A stretch of DNA of 64,000 nucleotides from a virus, in IMG/VR virus record IMGVR_UViG_3300022668_000040, positions 1-64,000 of that record. One strand, given 5' to 3'. The translations under genes were made by a program, and so were the position numbers. The notes beneath the pieces are model-generated. The model saw nothing but the letters and a program-made list of their open reading frames with translations, searched no databases and was not told the origin of the DNA. This document shows, piece after piece, positions 18,501 through 28,246 of the stretch (the first letter of the stretch is position 1; every line of letters starts with the position of its first letter).

Positions 18501-21500
18501 GAAATGCGAAGATAAACGCAAAAATGGATGAGCGTGAAGCATATAAAGAGTTTTTTGCAGTTGTGCGTAAGTTAGAGAAAGAAGCTGAGGAAGTAAAAAA
18601 GGGGGACGCATCAAATACAGCGGCACAAACTATAAAAGAATTGCAAATTGCAGAAAAGGCATATACAGATCACGTTAATGAGCTAGAGGCTAAATATAAG
18701 GGAAAAGCAGAATTACTTGAAAAATATCTATCAGAAGCAGAAAGGGATTTTCAAGAAAAGCAAAAATCTCTTTTACAGCAAAGCACAGATCCTGCTGTTT
18801 TATTGGCAAATACCAAGGTTCAAATAAAAATCATTGAGGAGGAATATTCCAAATTTTATAAAGAAATAGAATTGGCATCTTTAAAAGAACATGCAAATAA
18901 AAAGGCTCTAAATGAAAAAAGAAGGGATTTAGAGTTGGAATTATCTGAAAAAATTAAAAGTATTTGGGAAAGTGTTGAGGACAGTATTGAAGAAAAAAAT
19001 TCAGCCACTGCACGTACAGTGTTAAAGAATAGACTAGATGCAGAAATTAAAAATAGCAAATTAGTGGCAAAAATAGCTCAACAATCCGCAAAAGAAACAA
19101 CCGATGCCCAAATTGCAGTGTATGAGGAAGCAAATAATAAAAGAGCAGTTGAGCAAGAATCTACATTATCCAAAATTGCTACTGCGGAAACTAATGGTGT
19201 TTTGACTCATGAAGAAGCAGAAGCTGCTAAATTACAAGTCTCTTTAAAATATTATGAACAAGCCTATATTGCGGCTAAGGATTATTTGGCACAAGTAAAT
19301 AAAGGTCAAAATCCTGATGAATATGAAAAAAGACAAGAGAATCTATTAAGTGCAGAGAAGGCATACTATGCAAAGAGAAAGTCTTTTGCAGAAAAATTTA
19401 ATTCTGAAATGGCTTCTATAGCTAAATCTTTGGAGAAAAAAGATGCGGCAAGAAAATCCTCTGTTGAATCTAATTTAGAGAAAATTCATAGATTAGAGAA
19501 TAAATTTGCTGAGGATAATAGTAAAATTCATTCTGATTATGTAGATAAGAGGGAAAAGAAAGATAGAAAGTATGCCGAGACTGTAGAGAAAATTGAACTA
19601 GGTTTATCTGACAAGATAGAAGATATCAATGAAAAATTGGTATCAGATCTTGATAAACTCAATAAAAAACGAACGGAAAATGCTGCCAATTTACAGGCTG
19701 CCCTTTTAGGTATTGAAAATGATACTGAAGATAAAATCAGAAAGATAAATCAAAGGGGCATGTCTGAATCTGAAAAAGATTTGGACAATGAAAAAGCTGC
19801 AAGAGAAAAGTTAGCTAAAGCAAAAGAATTACAACAAGAAGCTGAAGCTTCTGGAAACCAAGAACTTGCCAAACAAGCAGAGGATATGATTGGACAAGTT
19901 CAAGATTTAGCTGAAAATTTAAAAGATGCTAAAGATGCCAAAGAATTATTATATGATTCTAAAGATGCCCTAAAAGATAATGCAGCTATTCAGAATACTA
20001 TAGACAACCTTGCTTTAGAGAAGAAGGAGATAGAAGCAATAGCAGAGGTAGAGAAAAAGCGACTGGAAGCTAAAAATGATGCTGAAAAAGCCCTTACTGC
20101 CGCAGACAAAGCACACGAACGTGATTTGGCAGATATAGAAGAGTGGCAAACAAAAAAATTGGCTGCTACCGAATTAGCGTTTAATAAAGCTATATCTTTG
20201 GAAGATGCGAGACATCAAAAGGCAATGACTAACTTAGATAAGGAAATTGCCAAATTAAACGAACGAATGGGCTCAGTAAAAGAATTATCTTCTGTTACGG
20301 AATCTAGTTCTATTCAATCTAATGCCAAAGAAGATCAAAAGAGAACATCTTCAAGCAATGTTGAAGAAAATTTAAAATCTGTGACAACTGTGGCAGATAC
20401 AGCATTAGAAAAGTTAGGTATTGTTGACGAAAAAGCAAAGCAAGTTGCAAATGATAGTACATCTAAATTTACCTCTTCTATGCAGGAGATGACCCAAAAT
20501 GCTGTGGATGAACTTGAACAATTTATTGTTATCACCACAGCAACTGGGGAAAAGGTAATAACCACCGCTAACACAATGTCTACCGGATTCTCTGCTTTTG
20601 GAGATGTAGTAAAAACAGAACCTTTGGCTGCCATAGAGAAACTAAAAGAAAATACCATATCTATTAATGGAAAAGAAATTTCCATTCCTGTAAATTCTTC
20701 AGAAATATTGGAAGCATCGGATACCGTAGAAAAAATAAAGAATTCTTCGAGTTCTGAAATGGATATTACGGTAAATACGAATGATGCTTTAGAAAACATT
20801 GATGAAGTACAAAAAGAAGCTACAACAGAAATTTCTATACCCGTACAGGTGGATACAGAGGGGGTTGACACTTCCATAGAAAAGATAAATTCTGCAATTA
20901 CTGATATGGAGAATCCTTCAATAACTGTAGTTGTGGATAGAGAAGAGTTAGATTCACTTATCTCTTCGGTTCAATTATTAAGTGAATTGGAAACAGTAGT
21001 GGTTACATCTTCTGTAGTTGGGGCAGATAATGTTCAAGAATTGCTTACCTGGATACTTACATTAAATGGGGAAACGCCAAAAAATGTAAAAGTAATCACT
21101 GATGTTTCAGGTTTGGATGACACAGTCAAATTAAACCAATTGATAGATTCGTTAATAAATAAAACTGTAAAAGTGATAACTGAGGTACTAGGACTTTCTG
21201 ATGTACTAAAATTAAAAGCATCCATTGATAGCCTAAAAGATAAGACAGTAACTGTTACAACTATCAAAAAAACAGTAGAGAAGAAAGCTGGGGGAGGAGA
21301 AGTTGGATTTTTTGCTGAAGGTGGTTCTGTTTTTCGTAGATTAACAAAAAGGTTTATATCCGCTGGATCTGGGCTTCGGGATGATGTTCCAGCAATGCTC
21401 ATGAAAGGCGAATTTGTCCACACTGTGGATGCAGTAAGGAAATATGGACGTAATTTTATGGAAATGGTAAACAACGGATCATTTCCAGTTTCTTTGGCGA

Positions 21501-23614
21501 AGCAGGCTGTACCCGCATTCAAAGAAGGAGGATCTGTTGATTTTTCTTTAACATCATCAGGAATTGCTCAACAGTTTGCAAAGGGAGGATCTGTATTATC
21601 TGGTACTATTTCTGCATTAAAAAAACGCCTATATGACCTTTTTAGCATTCAGGACGGGACACAACGGGAGGTTAGCGTAGGATCTGTTAACTTTGCAAAT
21701 ACAGTGGCAAATAGTGCGCAAAATATTTCAACAGAATTAGGACAAGAGTCCATTTCCAAATTAACTGAAGCGTTTTCTTCCACTGTTCAGGCCTATGCCT
21801 CTGGAGGAGCAGTATTAAATAGTGGACAATTGGAAGAAGCTATTGGGAGTATAAGTGGAACTTATGATAGTTTAATAAAATCAGCTTCAAATGCAGGAAG
21901 TCCTGAAAGAGCAAAATTGCTAAGGGAAGAACAGCAGGCCATAACGGAAATTGCTGATGCTTTAAGAAAAAAATTGGCCGAACTGAAAGAAGAATATGAT
22001 GCCTCAGTTAATGAAGCGAAAAAATCTCATGAAGATACAGTATCTGATGCAAAAGAATCTTACACGGAATCAGTAGAAAATAGGCAAGAACAAAATGAGG
22101 ATTCTACTGAAGCAATTAATTCGGAATATGAATCAGGAAAAAACTCTGAAAATGAGGCTTATGCAAATCAGGTAACGGAAGATTCAGAAGAATATGAAGA
22201 TTCTGAATCAGAATATTTGGCTAACATAGCTACATTAAAGGGGGAATACGAAGAGTCTGTAAATAGTATCAATCAAGAATATCCTGGAAAAGAAAAGGAA
22301 CTTCAAGCAAATTTGTTTGCGGCCAGGACATCCGCCAGGGAGGCTGCCAAGGAAGTTAATGAGTTTGGAAAAGAGTATGGGGTAAAAACCACAGGAAACG
22401 CCACATACAACACTCAAAAGCAAGAGTGGACTGATCCTTCCGAAAGTAGAACATATTTTCCAGAAGGATGGGAAATTCCAGATTACAAACAGCTTATGTC
22501 TTCCATTGAATTCTATTGGATAAACTCACCAATTCCAGAAGATAGAAAGGCAGAAAAATTGGCTAACTCCCAAGAGTTAGCATCCCAAAAATGGGAGAAA
22601 TGGCTTGTAGCTGCTAATAGTCTGGAAGATCTTGGTGTATCCAATATCGGACCAGTAATGAGTGGCAAGCAGGATTTGGAAAAGTTTGCCAAAAGTATTA
22701 TTACTAAAGAAAGAAAAAAGGCATTAGCAGATGAAAAAAGCACTTATCAACAAAAGCAAAATGCATACTCATCTGATTGGGCAGAATATAAAGGTGAGTT
22801 TAAGAAATCAACTGTATCCAGAGATAAGGAACATGATCAAGTATTGTTTAATGTTGAGGATACAAGAAATACATCTTTGGGAGATGAAAAAGAATCTTTT
22901 CAAAATGATTTAGCATCTTATCTGGAATCTTTTACAGAAGCTAAAAAGGCAGCTGATGAAACATTGAATGATACTCTTTTATCATTGTTACAGGCGTACA
23001 ATGATAGTGTAAGTTCTGAAAAACAGTCAGCTGATGAAGCAATCAGTACTAAAAAAAGCGAAACACAAGCAGCCTTGGAGGAGCTAAAAAATTCTTTGGC
23101 TTCAGGAAAAACGGTTGGAGAAGCTTTAGATAATACGGCGGAATTAGATTCAGAAATAAATCAGCGGACTTCTATAGAGGAGCTACTTAGACGGTTAAAA
23201 AATGGTATTTTTGGATTTAATGTTGGGGGTAGTGTCCCCCATACACCATATTCAGTTCCTGGAAAAGATTCTTTATTGGCAGCATTAACTCCTGGGGAAT
23301 ACGTAATTCAAGAACCTATAGTGCGTAAGTTTGGTAAAGGATTTTTTGAAGCTATAAATAACTTCAAAATACCAAAGTTCAATCTAGGAGGATCTGTTGG
23401 AAGTGGATTAATGTCCGCCCTTAGTAATTTTAGTATACCGGAGTTTAATCTCGGAGGAGTTGTTGGTACTTTGTCACAAGACCAAGCATCTGTGAAACAC
23501 ACATATGCTCTGGATCTCACAATAAATGGAAAACAACAAGAATCTGTATTGGGAACAGCTTCTGGCATAGAATCCATCATAGAAGAATTACAATTTGCCA
23601 AAAGGGGTGCGTAA
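15527..23614 (+). CDS. Tail tape measure protein
   Basis: A 2695-residue protein that sets tail length and is ejected into the host envelope. The first 230 residues form regular leucine-spaced helices. A TP901-type tape measure core follows (about 240-560, with QDLKDLQAITGAT-like and TGLRNVFSLL segments). Hydrophobic helices near 565-655 (AVLGLIAAGAIYAFSSL) could span membranes, and long coiled coils lie around 750-1580. Two C-terminal modules with DDVPAMLMKGEFV and LAALTPGEYVI near 1950 and 2580 are typical tape measure ends. A Glu/Ser/Tyr-rich stretch near 2150-2300 is unusual. From the known ruler relation of about 1.5 angstrom per residue, the tail would approach 400 nm (inference). Confidence 0.92.
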   Translation: MAERSVNIKLNVTGTSPAQLKALAEGFSSISEAVNVVSDTIFQLKRKFGSLKAPKAISQVANDLKKLSKINSGNLSKITDDLSSLQKVKVDPSSIQNLINSLTSLKGIKIPSLKNFVSSLEAISKIDISKTSTNIVSLSTSLDSLSNRKFPSVTTLVSGLKKLISLDLAGVINKIKDLDSAIRLLDKAGYLKSFASFANNLNKIASSLEKTKKSLDGYKVSVAQAAKSTKSFGDRIQAYFEYRVVADAIMAIKSAVYGTIDAVKLYDQSLKDLQAITGATALEVTQMGEKIKEVAGTTKFSAQEVADGMKTLGQAGFSAAEAVETMQAVSDLATGTLSTMGSTVDLVTTAMRVFNFQASESGKVADVFANAVNKSKLTIDKLRTSFNYVGPIAKDAGISFEEVSASMMTLANTGLRASTIGTGLRNVFSLLVKPSEKLRNAVKDAGLSMGDIDPQTRSLKEVIQNLGLVVNSTGTAFDIFGKRGAGAVLALSKSGGQYESLLQTVRDSGTAARMASTQMEGLGVSFKNLKDKFGLLAISIGNLGIADAMRIIVDVGRKVIDVITALTDTALVQFIGKMTLTIVAVNGLVTAFTAIKSLNLLATISGFISGIQSATTALIASEASVSSLALTLGPIVAVLGLIAAGAIYAFSSLGHAKEASEEAAKLADRYRSLSNYIQDYKVKAANMKEGSDELLSSNKELRIKLLEVASGISDVSNEAERAAASIDPLTGEILDGGEALKKYNAELKKLTLQKLIESTNEAGKNITAVSGRMNQFLNWFKDAAAQASTAISGLGAKAGAVMDGEFEKGNKLLEKSQKDIEKYTANIIKAMNFSKALRKGEVDFKAFGEFVNSLDMSNLTSQQKDLVESFNILNDSANKLSEELKEQGKIDLNDTIENIEKIAKSYGIVGNELQATVAKLAVMKKLHEESSKSIIEKWGNDAKDTTESTEELITSFEKAGGKISVEQKEQMKLSEDAKKKLIDELNTAKKVRNAKINAKMDEREAYKEFFAVVRKLEKEAEEVKKGDASNTAAQTIKELQIAEKAYTDHVNELEAKYKGKAELLEKYLSEAERDFQEKQKSLLQQSTDPAVLLANTKVQIKIIEEEYSKFYKEIELASLKEHANKKALNEKRRDLELELSEKIKSIWESVEDSIEEKNSATARTVLKNRLDAEIKNSKLVAKIAQQSAKETTDAQIAVYEEANNKRAVEQESTLSKIATAETNGVLTHEEAEAAKLQVSLKYYEQAYIAAKDYLAQVNKGQNPDEYEKRQENLLSAEKAYYAKRKSFAEKFNSEMASIAKSLEKKDAARKSSVESNLEKIHRLENKFAEDNSKIHSDYVDKREKKDRKYAETVEKIELGLSDKIEDINEKLVSDLDKLNKKRTENAANLQAALLGIENDTEDKIRKINQRGMSESEKDLDNEKAAREKLAKAKELQQEAEASGNQELAKQAEDMIGQVQDLAENLKDAKDAKELLYDSKDALKDNAAIQNTIDNLALEKKEIEAIAEVEKKRLEAKNDAEKALTAADKAHERDLADIEEWQTKKLAATELAFNKAISLEDARHQKAMTNLDKEIAKLNERMGSVKELSSVTESSSIQSNAKEDQKRTSSSNVEENLKSVTTVADTALEKLGIVDEKAKQVANDSTSKFTSSMQEMTQNAVDELEQFIVITTATGEKVITTANTMSTGFSAFGDVVKTEPLAAIEKLKENTISINGKEISIPVNSSEILEASDTVEKIKNSSSSEMDITVNTNDALENIDEVQKEATTEISIPVQVDTEGVDTSIEKINSAITDMENPSITVVVDREELDSLISSVQLLSELETVVVTSSVVGADNVQELLTWILTLNGETPKNVKVITDVSGLDDTVKLNQLIDSLINKTVKVITEVLGLSDVLKLKASIDSLKDKTVTVTTIKKTVEKKAGGGEVGFFAEGGSVFRRLTKRFISAGSGLRDDVPAMLMKGEFVHTVDAVRKYGRNFMEMVNNGSFPVSLAKQAVPAFKEGGSVDFSLTSSGIAQQFAKGGSVLSGTISALKKRLYDLFSIQDGTQREVSVGSVNFANTVANSAQNISTELGQESISKLTEAFSSTVQAYASGGAVLNSGQLEEAIGSISGTYDSLIKSASNAGSPERAKLLREEQQAITEIADALRKKLAELKEEYDASVNEAKKSHEDTVSDAKESYTESVENRQEQNEDSTEAINSEYESGKNSENEAYANQVTEDSEEYEDSESEYLANIATLKGEYEESVNSINQEYPGKEKELQANLFAARTSAREAAKEVNEFGKEYGVKTTGNATYNTQKQEWTDPSESRTYFPEGWEIPDYKQLMSSIEFYWINSPIPEDRKAEKLANSQELASQKWEKWLVAANSLEDLGVSNIGPVMSGKQDLEKFAKSIITKERKKALADEKSTYQQKQNAYSSDWAEYKGEFKKSTVSRDKEHDQVLFNVEDTRNTSLGDEKESFQNDLASYLESFTEAKKAADETLNDTLLSLLQAYNDSVSSEKQSADEAISTKKSETQAALEELKNSLASGKTVGEALDNTAELDSEINQRTSIEELLRRLKNGIFGFNVGGSVPHTPYSVPGKDSLLAALTPGEYVIQEPIVRKFGKGFFEAINNFKIPKFNLGGSVGSGLMSALSNFSIPEFNLGGVVGTLSQDQASVKHTYALDLTINGKQQESVLGTASGIESIIEELQFAKRGA

Positions 23615-24297
23615 TGAGCACATATATCTACGATGATTATGTGTGGAGATTGAAAGCAGAACCGCTTTCTTTGGACATACAGTTGCCTAAAGATTTAGAA
23701 TGGGTAGATGAATTAAGTTGGTCACCTATTTCACAAAATATCTCTTTTTCTCTTTCTGGAGCACTTGTAGTAGAGGAAAGTGAACAGTTAAAAGGCCGTC
23801 CAATAACTCTACAAGGAAAAGATCAAACAGGATGGATATCAAGAGAGGTGGTCGATAATTTAATTAAAATGAAGGATTATCCAGGCCTTGCAATGCAGCT
23901 GAGCTTTGCTCACTATAATATTGACACAGAACAATATGGTGCTGTAAAATTAAATTATGATGTAATGTTTCGTCATTATGATCCTCCCGTACTAGATTTA
24001 TCCAACATTCTTGGGTTTGGAAATTTTGAAGCAGGTGCTTTATTTTCAGTGAGAAATTTAAAATTTATGGAAGCTACTCCCGGCGCATCATCTCCCTGTT
24101 CTGCAAATGTCACTTTGAATATTACTATTTTATCAGGCACTATTTCAGTTGGAGAAAGTATTACAGGAGCCCAGTCAGAGGCATTTGGGACAGTTGTTAA
24201 GTATACGGACCCTCTACTGTATGTGTATACTACAGATGGTTCTTTTATTTCTGGGGAAACTATAATAGGACCAAATGGAACAGCAATAATAAACTGA
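23614..24297 (+). CDS. Distal tail protein (putative)
   Basis: A 227-residue beta-rich protein immediately after the tape measure (TAATG overlap), where the distal tail protein occurs in siphophages. Residues 1-150 include many aromatic positions (YDDYVWRLKAEPLSLDIQL). The C-terminal 70 residues are a separate Gly/Thr-rich beta segment (ITILSGTISVGESITGAQSE), perhaps a small carbohydrate-binding or Ig-like domain. The role is assigned from position. Confidence 0.55.
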   Translation: MSTYIYDDYVWRLKAEPLSLDIQLPKDLEWVDELSWSPISQNISFSLSGALVVEESEQLKGRPITLQGKDQTGWISREVVDNLIKMKDYPGLAMQLSFAHYNIDTEQYGAVKLNYDVMFRHYDPPVLDLSNILGFGNFEAGALFSVRNLKFMEATPGASSPCSANVTLNITILSGTISVGESITGAQSEAFGTVVKYTDPLLYVYTTDGSFISGETIIGPNGTAIIN

Positions 24298-24304
24298 GAA
24301 AGTT

Positions 24305-27300
24305 ATGGCAGATATAAACAAAGAAAATATAAAACTACTTCAATCACAGAGGCTTGATGACACTGATCAGGGTGGTGGTCAGATGATAAAGTATGAGGTA
24401 GTTGATGGTGAAGTCAATAATTTATTTCCAGATATCTCAAGAATAGGAAGAGTGTATGGAAATGTCTCTATGCGCAAAGTGTTTCTAGCTGTGCAAACAT
24501 ATGCTAGGGAAACTTATTATGGATCACATACAATACTAACTCAGCAAGCTGGTGACCCTAATGTATCTGTTTGTTTTTTTTCCACAGAAGATTGGTTTGA
24601 CACAAGACAAGATGCACAAAACAGAATAGAATCTTATTTGGTAAAAGGACCGAATGCGAATATTAAATTTTGGGGAAACCATTATAAGGGATCTTCTCTA
24701 TTAAAGTGTGTAACACAAGTTGGTTGGCCTGTTCCAGAAATAGGGGATGTGTTGGTATTACGTGCTTCTGGTGCAGATAATGCTGAACAATATGTGCGCA
24801 TTATTGATGTATCCACATCAGCAGAAGAATTTTTTACTAGCAGCTCTTCCACTGCGTATTATAAGTCAGTATGTGATATAACAATAGGCTCTCAACTTGA
24901 ATATGATTTTGTTGGTAGTGAAGTTTATTATGGATGGGACCAAATTTCAGGAGATGCTATTTTTTCCACTGTGGTTGCGGATGCTTCAAGGTACCACAGT
25001 GTATCCCCAGTATTGGAAAATATAACTGCTGGAGAATTGCAATTAAGAGTGGAATCTATATTCACAAGTTTGGTTCCATCTGCCGCATCAGAAACAGCAA
25101 TTGTGGATGCCGCTATTGGGTCAATAACTTCCCCGATGGTACAAACAAAAGATGCCGACCCTTCAGTTTCACGAAGTTTATCGTTCAACATTTCCTCTAA
25201 TGCCAAATTGTACATAGGGGAGGGGGTAAAACCAGGAACATTCACCTGGACAGGTGGGGCGGATTTATTTGATGATGAAACCGGTAACATATATAATGGT
25301 TCCACAATTGTTGGATCTATAGATTATCCCACAGGTGTGATTACTTTTGGATCTACAGGAATATCGGCAACTGGTACTGGCACTGCTACGTATGTTCCTG
25401 CATGTGCTCCACAGCAGGTCTCTCACTCTGGAGGCATCCAAGTTGCTATAAATAATCGTGGATTCGCATATACATTTAATTGTAACCCATTGCCCATGAA
25501 AGGCACATTACATATTAAATATTTAGCTGGAGGAAAATGGTATTCTATTTGGGATGATGGTACAGGAAAATTGACTAATTCATTAGATCCTTCTATAGGA
25601 TCAGGGGTAGTGAATGTCAACACCGGATCTGTATCTATAACTTTAGGAGCTATGCCTGATGTTGATTCTCAAATTATTTTTTATTGGGCTAAACCAGCAG
25701 AATATTATGATTTTTCAGGAGAAACTTTACCATTACGATATAAATTTACAACCAATACGGATGGGGTAGCCAGAAATACTTTTGCTTTGATTTGGACTGG
25801 GGATGGATTAGGTCCAGGGCCAGCAGGAGAATATGCCATAGTAGATGATGGTAATAGTAATCTGTGTGTAGGAGAATATGATTCAGGATCAGATAATTGG
25901 GCACCAAACCCAACTACTCCTGTATATGTTGGCAAAATACGTTATGCTACAGGAGAGGTGGATACAGGAGTCGATAGCTCTCAGAAAACCCCTGTAGCAA
26001 ATGAGATATTTACAGTGCAGTATAATTACGGTGAACCTATTACTGAATCTTTCCCTGCCCCTCCTCAATCTGGAAATAGTATTACTCTAAATCTTACAAA
26101 TACCCCCATTGTTCCAGGGACATTTAAGATAGAGTGGCACACACTTTTAGAGACGTATGATTTGGAAACAAGGATGAAATCTCCTCTTGATCCAACATAT
26201 ATATTCCAAGATGATGGCGTGGGATTATTTGAGGGGGATACAAACGATGGTACTTCTGGATGGTTTCAAGGGAATTTAGATTATAATACAGGGGAAGTAA
26301 ATTTTGCTCCGCATAGGACAGATACTTTTCCTGATCCGGTATATAAGTGGGTAGAGACTGCTTGGCACCTTCCTGGAGTAGCAGAATCGTATGTGTTTGA
26401 TCATATAGAATACAGAAGTGGAGCATCTCTATTCCCTGTGGATGGCACAGTAGTTTGTCAATATTGTTCAACCGATGGGACTAATTTTGATCAATATTCA
26501 GGTACACTTACGCCTGTATTTTTCATAAAGGAGAACAGTGCTCTTGAACTTGTAATTGGAGGGTTAACTGTAAATGCTTCCGGCACACATCTTGTGGATG
26601 GTAGGGATGGCAAATTATATTTTCATGAGGATGGTATAAGCGGTGATAAAATACATGTCGGAAATATCAATTATACCAATAAATCGTTCACTATAACATC
26701 AGATTCAATTTTATTGGATTCAATGGAGATAACCAGTGCTGTAGGAACTGCCGCAATTGATCCAGTTATGTCTATGGTATTTAATGCTCCAGGATCTCCT
26801 CTTAGGCCCGGATCGGTGTTTGTAAAAGCTGTAACAGGGGCAGGCACAGTATTAGAAGGCACTTCTGATTTTAGTGGTAATATCACAGGCACGGGTGTAT
26901 TTGGGCATGTTGATTTCAACACAGGGTTGTGCCATGTTGGATTTGGAATTTGGGTAGTAGATGATGCGGCTGCTCAAGCAGAAGATTGGTATAGTGCCAC
27001 AGCTACAGATGGTGCTGGCAATGTTTGGAAACCATATTCAGTGAAAGCATCTTCTGTAACTATGAATTGTGTAGTTACTTCCTATCTACCCCTTGATCCA
27101 GAACTTCTTGGATTAGATCCAGTTAGGCTCCCAATAGATGGAAAAGTACCAATTTTTAGAGACGGGGAACTTATTGTAATTATTGAATCTGACACAGAAC
27201 CTTGTCCATATCCTCTTGGAACAGATCAGTCATCTGTTTTGGATTGGGAAGGAAATCCATGTGCCACCTGTAATAGCGAGGGAAATCTTCCGCTATTATG

Positions 27301-28237
27301 TGATACCAAAATAGAACTCGAATCTGTTCAGGGTAGGGATTTGATAGAAGTGTATGCGTTGCCTACAGATTATGATGTATCTGAAGGGGATTTATTGAGT
27401 CCAAAATTAATCCCTGATGGGGGTGAGTACACAGTAGATTTGGGAAAAACACCAGAAGGTGAAGAGTACAATGCAGCAAGGAGAGCATCAGTTACCTTTT
27501 TGGCTGGCTTTCCTAATGGAACGGGTACTGGGAGCGCTTCTGATTCATTATATGATGGAGAAGGTACTGAACGGCAATTGATAATTATGCACAGAATTGA
27601 AGATTTGTGCTTAGCTTCAGATGTACAAGTAACTGGACATATCTCAGTAACAAATGAGATTACCCATGATTATATTGCAGGAAAAGCGCAAGTTTGTTCA
27701 GTACTACCATCAGGAAATTTGCAATCAAGAGCTTATAATGAGTTTGAAATGGAGACTTGGCCTGGAGAATGGTATGATGCCCTTCCTGATGGGTTATCCC
27801 CTCCATTGGCTAGTTATAATTTCATAGATTACCCTATTACTGTTATTAATCGACCATCCATAAAAGAGCGTTGGTTAATTTTATGGCAGACACCAACGAC
27901 AGTACAAATAATTGGCGAAAACTTTGGTGTGTTAGCCACCAATGTAAACATAGATCCTGATTCAGCAGCCACTGTAAATGGCAATATAGAATATCCTACG
28001 GGATCAGGGAGATGGTTTGTGGGAGTACGCAATAGAAATTTTGCTGGTGATGATTTCCCATTTTATTGGTTAATGGATCTTGATGGATTTGGATTAGGGT
28101 GGCAGTCAGGTAATTGCATACGATTTAATCAAGATCCGGCTAATTTTCCGTTATGGTGTGTACGAACTACTTTGCAAGCACCAGCTACAAAAACAACAGA
28201 TTACTATACTCTGCAAATTCGTGGGGATAGTTCATAA
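24305..28237 (+). CDS. Large tail-tip protein with repeated beta modules
   Basis: A 1310-residue structural protein. Residues about 200-900 contain at least five related modules with the pattern DDGxGxLxG...GxIDYxTGxVxF, for example FDDETGNIYNG followed by GSIDYPTGVITFG, and FQDDGVGLFEG followed by GNLDYNTGEVNFAP. The modules probably fold as repeated beta-sandwiches projecting from the tail tip. A cluster CPYPLGTDQ...CATCNSEGNLPLLC near 970-1000 has four closely spaced cysteines that could bind metal. The C-terminal part is a distinct domain. I cannot name a family; context makes it a tail-tip or baseplate protein. Confidence 0.65.
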   Translation: MADINKENIKLLQSQRLDDTDQGGGQMIKYEVVDGEVNNLFPDISRIGRVYGNVSMRKVFLAVQTYARETYYGSHTILTQQAGDPNVSVCFFSTEDWFDTRQDAQNRIESYLVKGPNANIKFWGNHYKGSSLLKCVTQVGWPVPEIGDVLVLRASGADNAEQYVRIIDVSTSAEEFFTSSSSTAYYKSVCDITIGSQLEYDFVGSEVYYGWDQISGDAIFSTVVADASRYHSVSPVLENITAGELQLRVESIFTSLVPSAASETAIVDAAIGSITSPMVQTKDADPSVSRSLSFNISSNAKLYIGEGVKPGTFTWTGGADLFDDETGNIYNGSTIVGSIDYPTGVITFGSTGISATGTGTATYVPACAPQQVSHSGGIQVAINNRGFAYTFNCNPLPMKGTLHIKYLAGGKWYSIWDDGTGKLTNSLDPSIGSGVVNVNTGSVSITLGAMPDVDSQIIFYWAKPAEYYDFSGETLPLRYKFTTNTDGVARNTFALIWTGDGLGPGPAGEYAIVDDGNSNLCVGEYDSGSDNWAPNPTTPVYVGKIRYATGEVDTGVDSSQKTPVANEIFTVQYNYGEPITESFPAPPQSGNSITLNLTNTPIVPGTFKIEWHTLLETYDLETRMKSPLDPTYIFQDDGVGLFEGDTNDGTSGWFQGNLDYNTGEVNFAPHRTDTFPDPVYKWVETAWHLPGVAESYVFDHIEYRSGASLFPVDGTVVCQYCSTDGTNFDQYSGTLTPVFFIKENSALELVIGGLTVNASGTHLVDGRDGKLYFHEDGISGDKIHVGNINYTNKSFTITSDSILLDSMEITSAVGTAAIDPVMSMVFNAPGSPLRPGSVFVKAVTGAGTVLEGTSDFSGNITGTGVFGHVDFNTGLCHVGFGIWVVDDAAAQAEDWYSATATDGAGNVWKPYSVKASSVTMNCVVTSYLPLDPELLGLDPVRLPIDGKVPIFRDGELIVIIESDTEPCPYPLGTDQSSVLDWEGNPCATCNSEGNLPLLCDTKIELESVQGRDLIEVYALPTDYDVSEGDLLSPKLIPDGGEYTVDLGKTPEGEEYNAARRASVTFLAGFPNGTGTGSASDSLYDGEGTERQLIIMHRIEDLCLASDVQVTGHISVTNEITHDYIAGKAQVCSVLPSGNLQSRAYNEFEMETWPGEWYDALPDGLSPPLASYNFIDYPITVINRPSIKERWLILWQTPTTVQIIGENFGVLATNVNIDPDSAATVNGNIEYPTGSGRWFVGVRNRNFAGDDFPFYWLMDLDGFGLGWQSGNCIRFNQDPANFPLWCVRTTLQAPATKTTDYYTLQIRGDSS

Positions 28238-28246
28238 GAGGATTTT

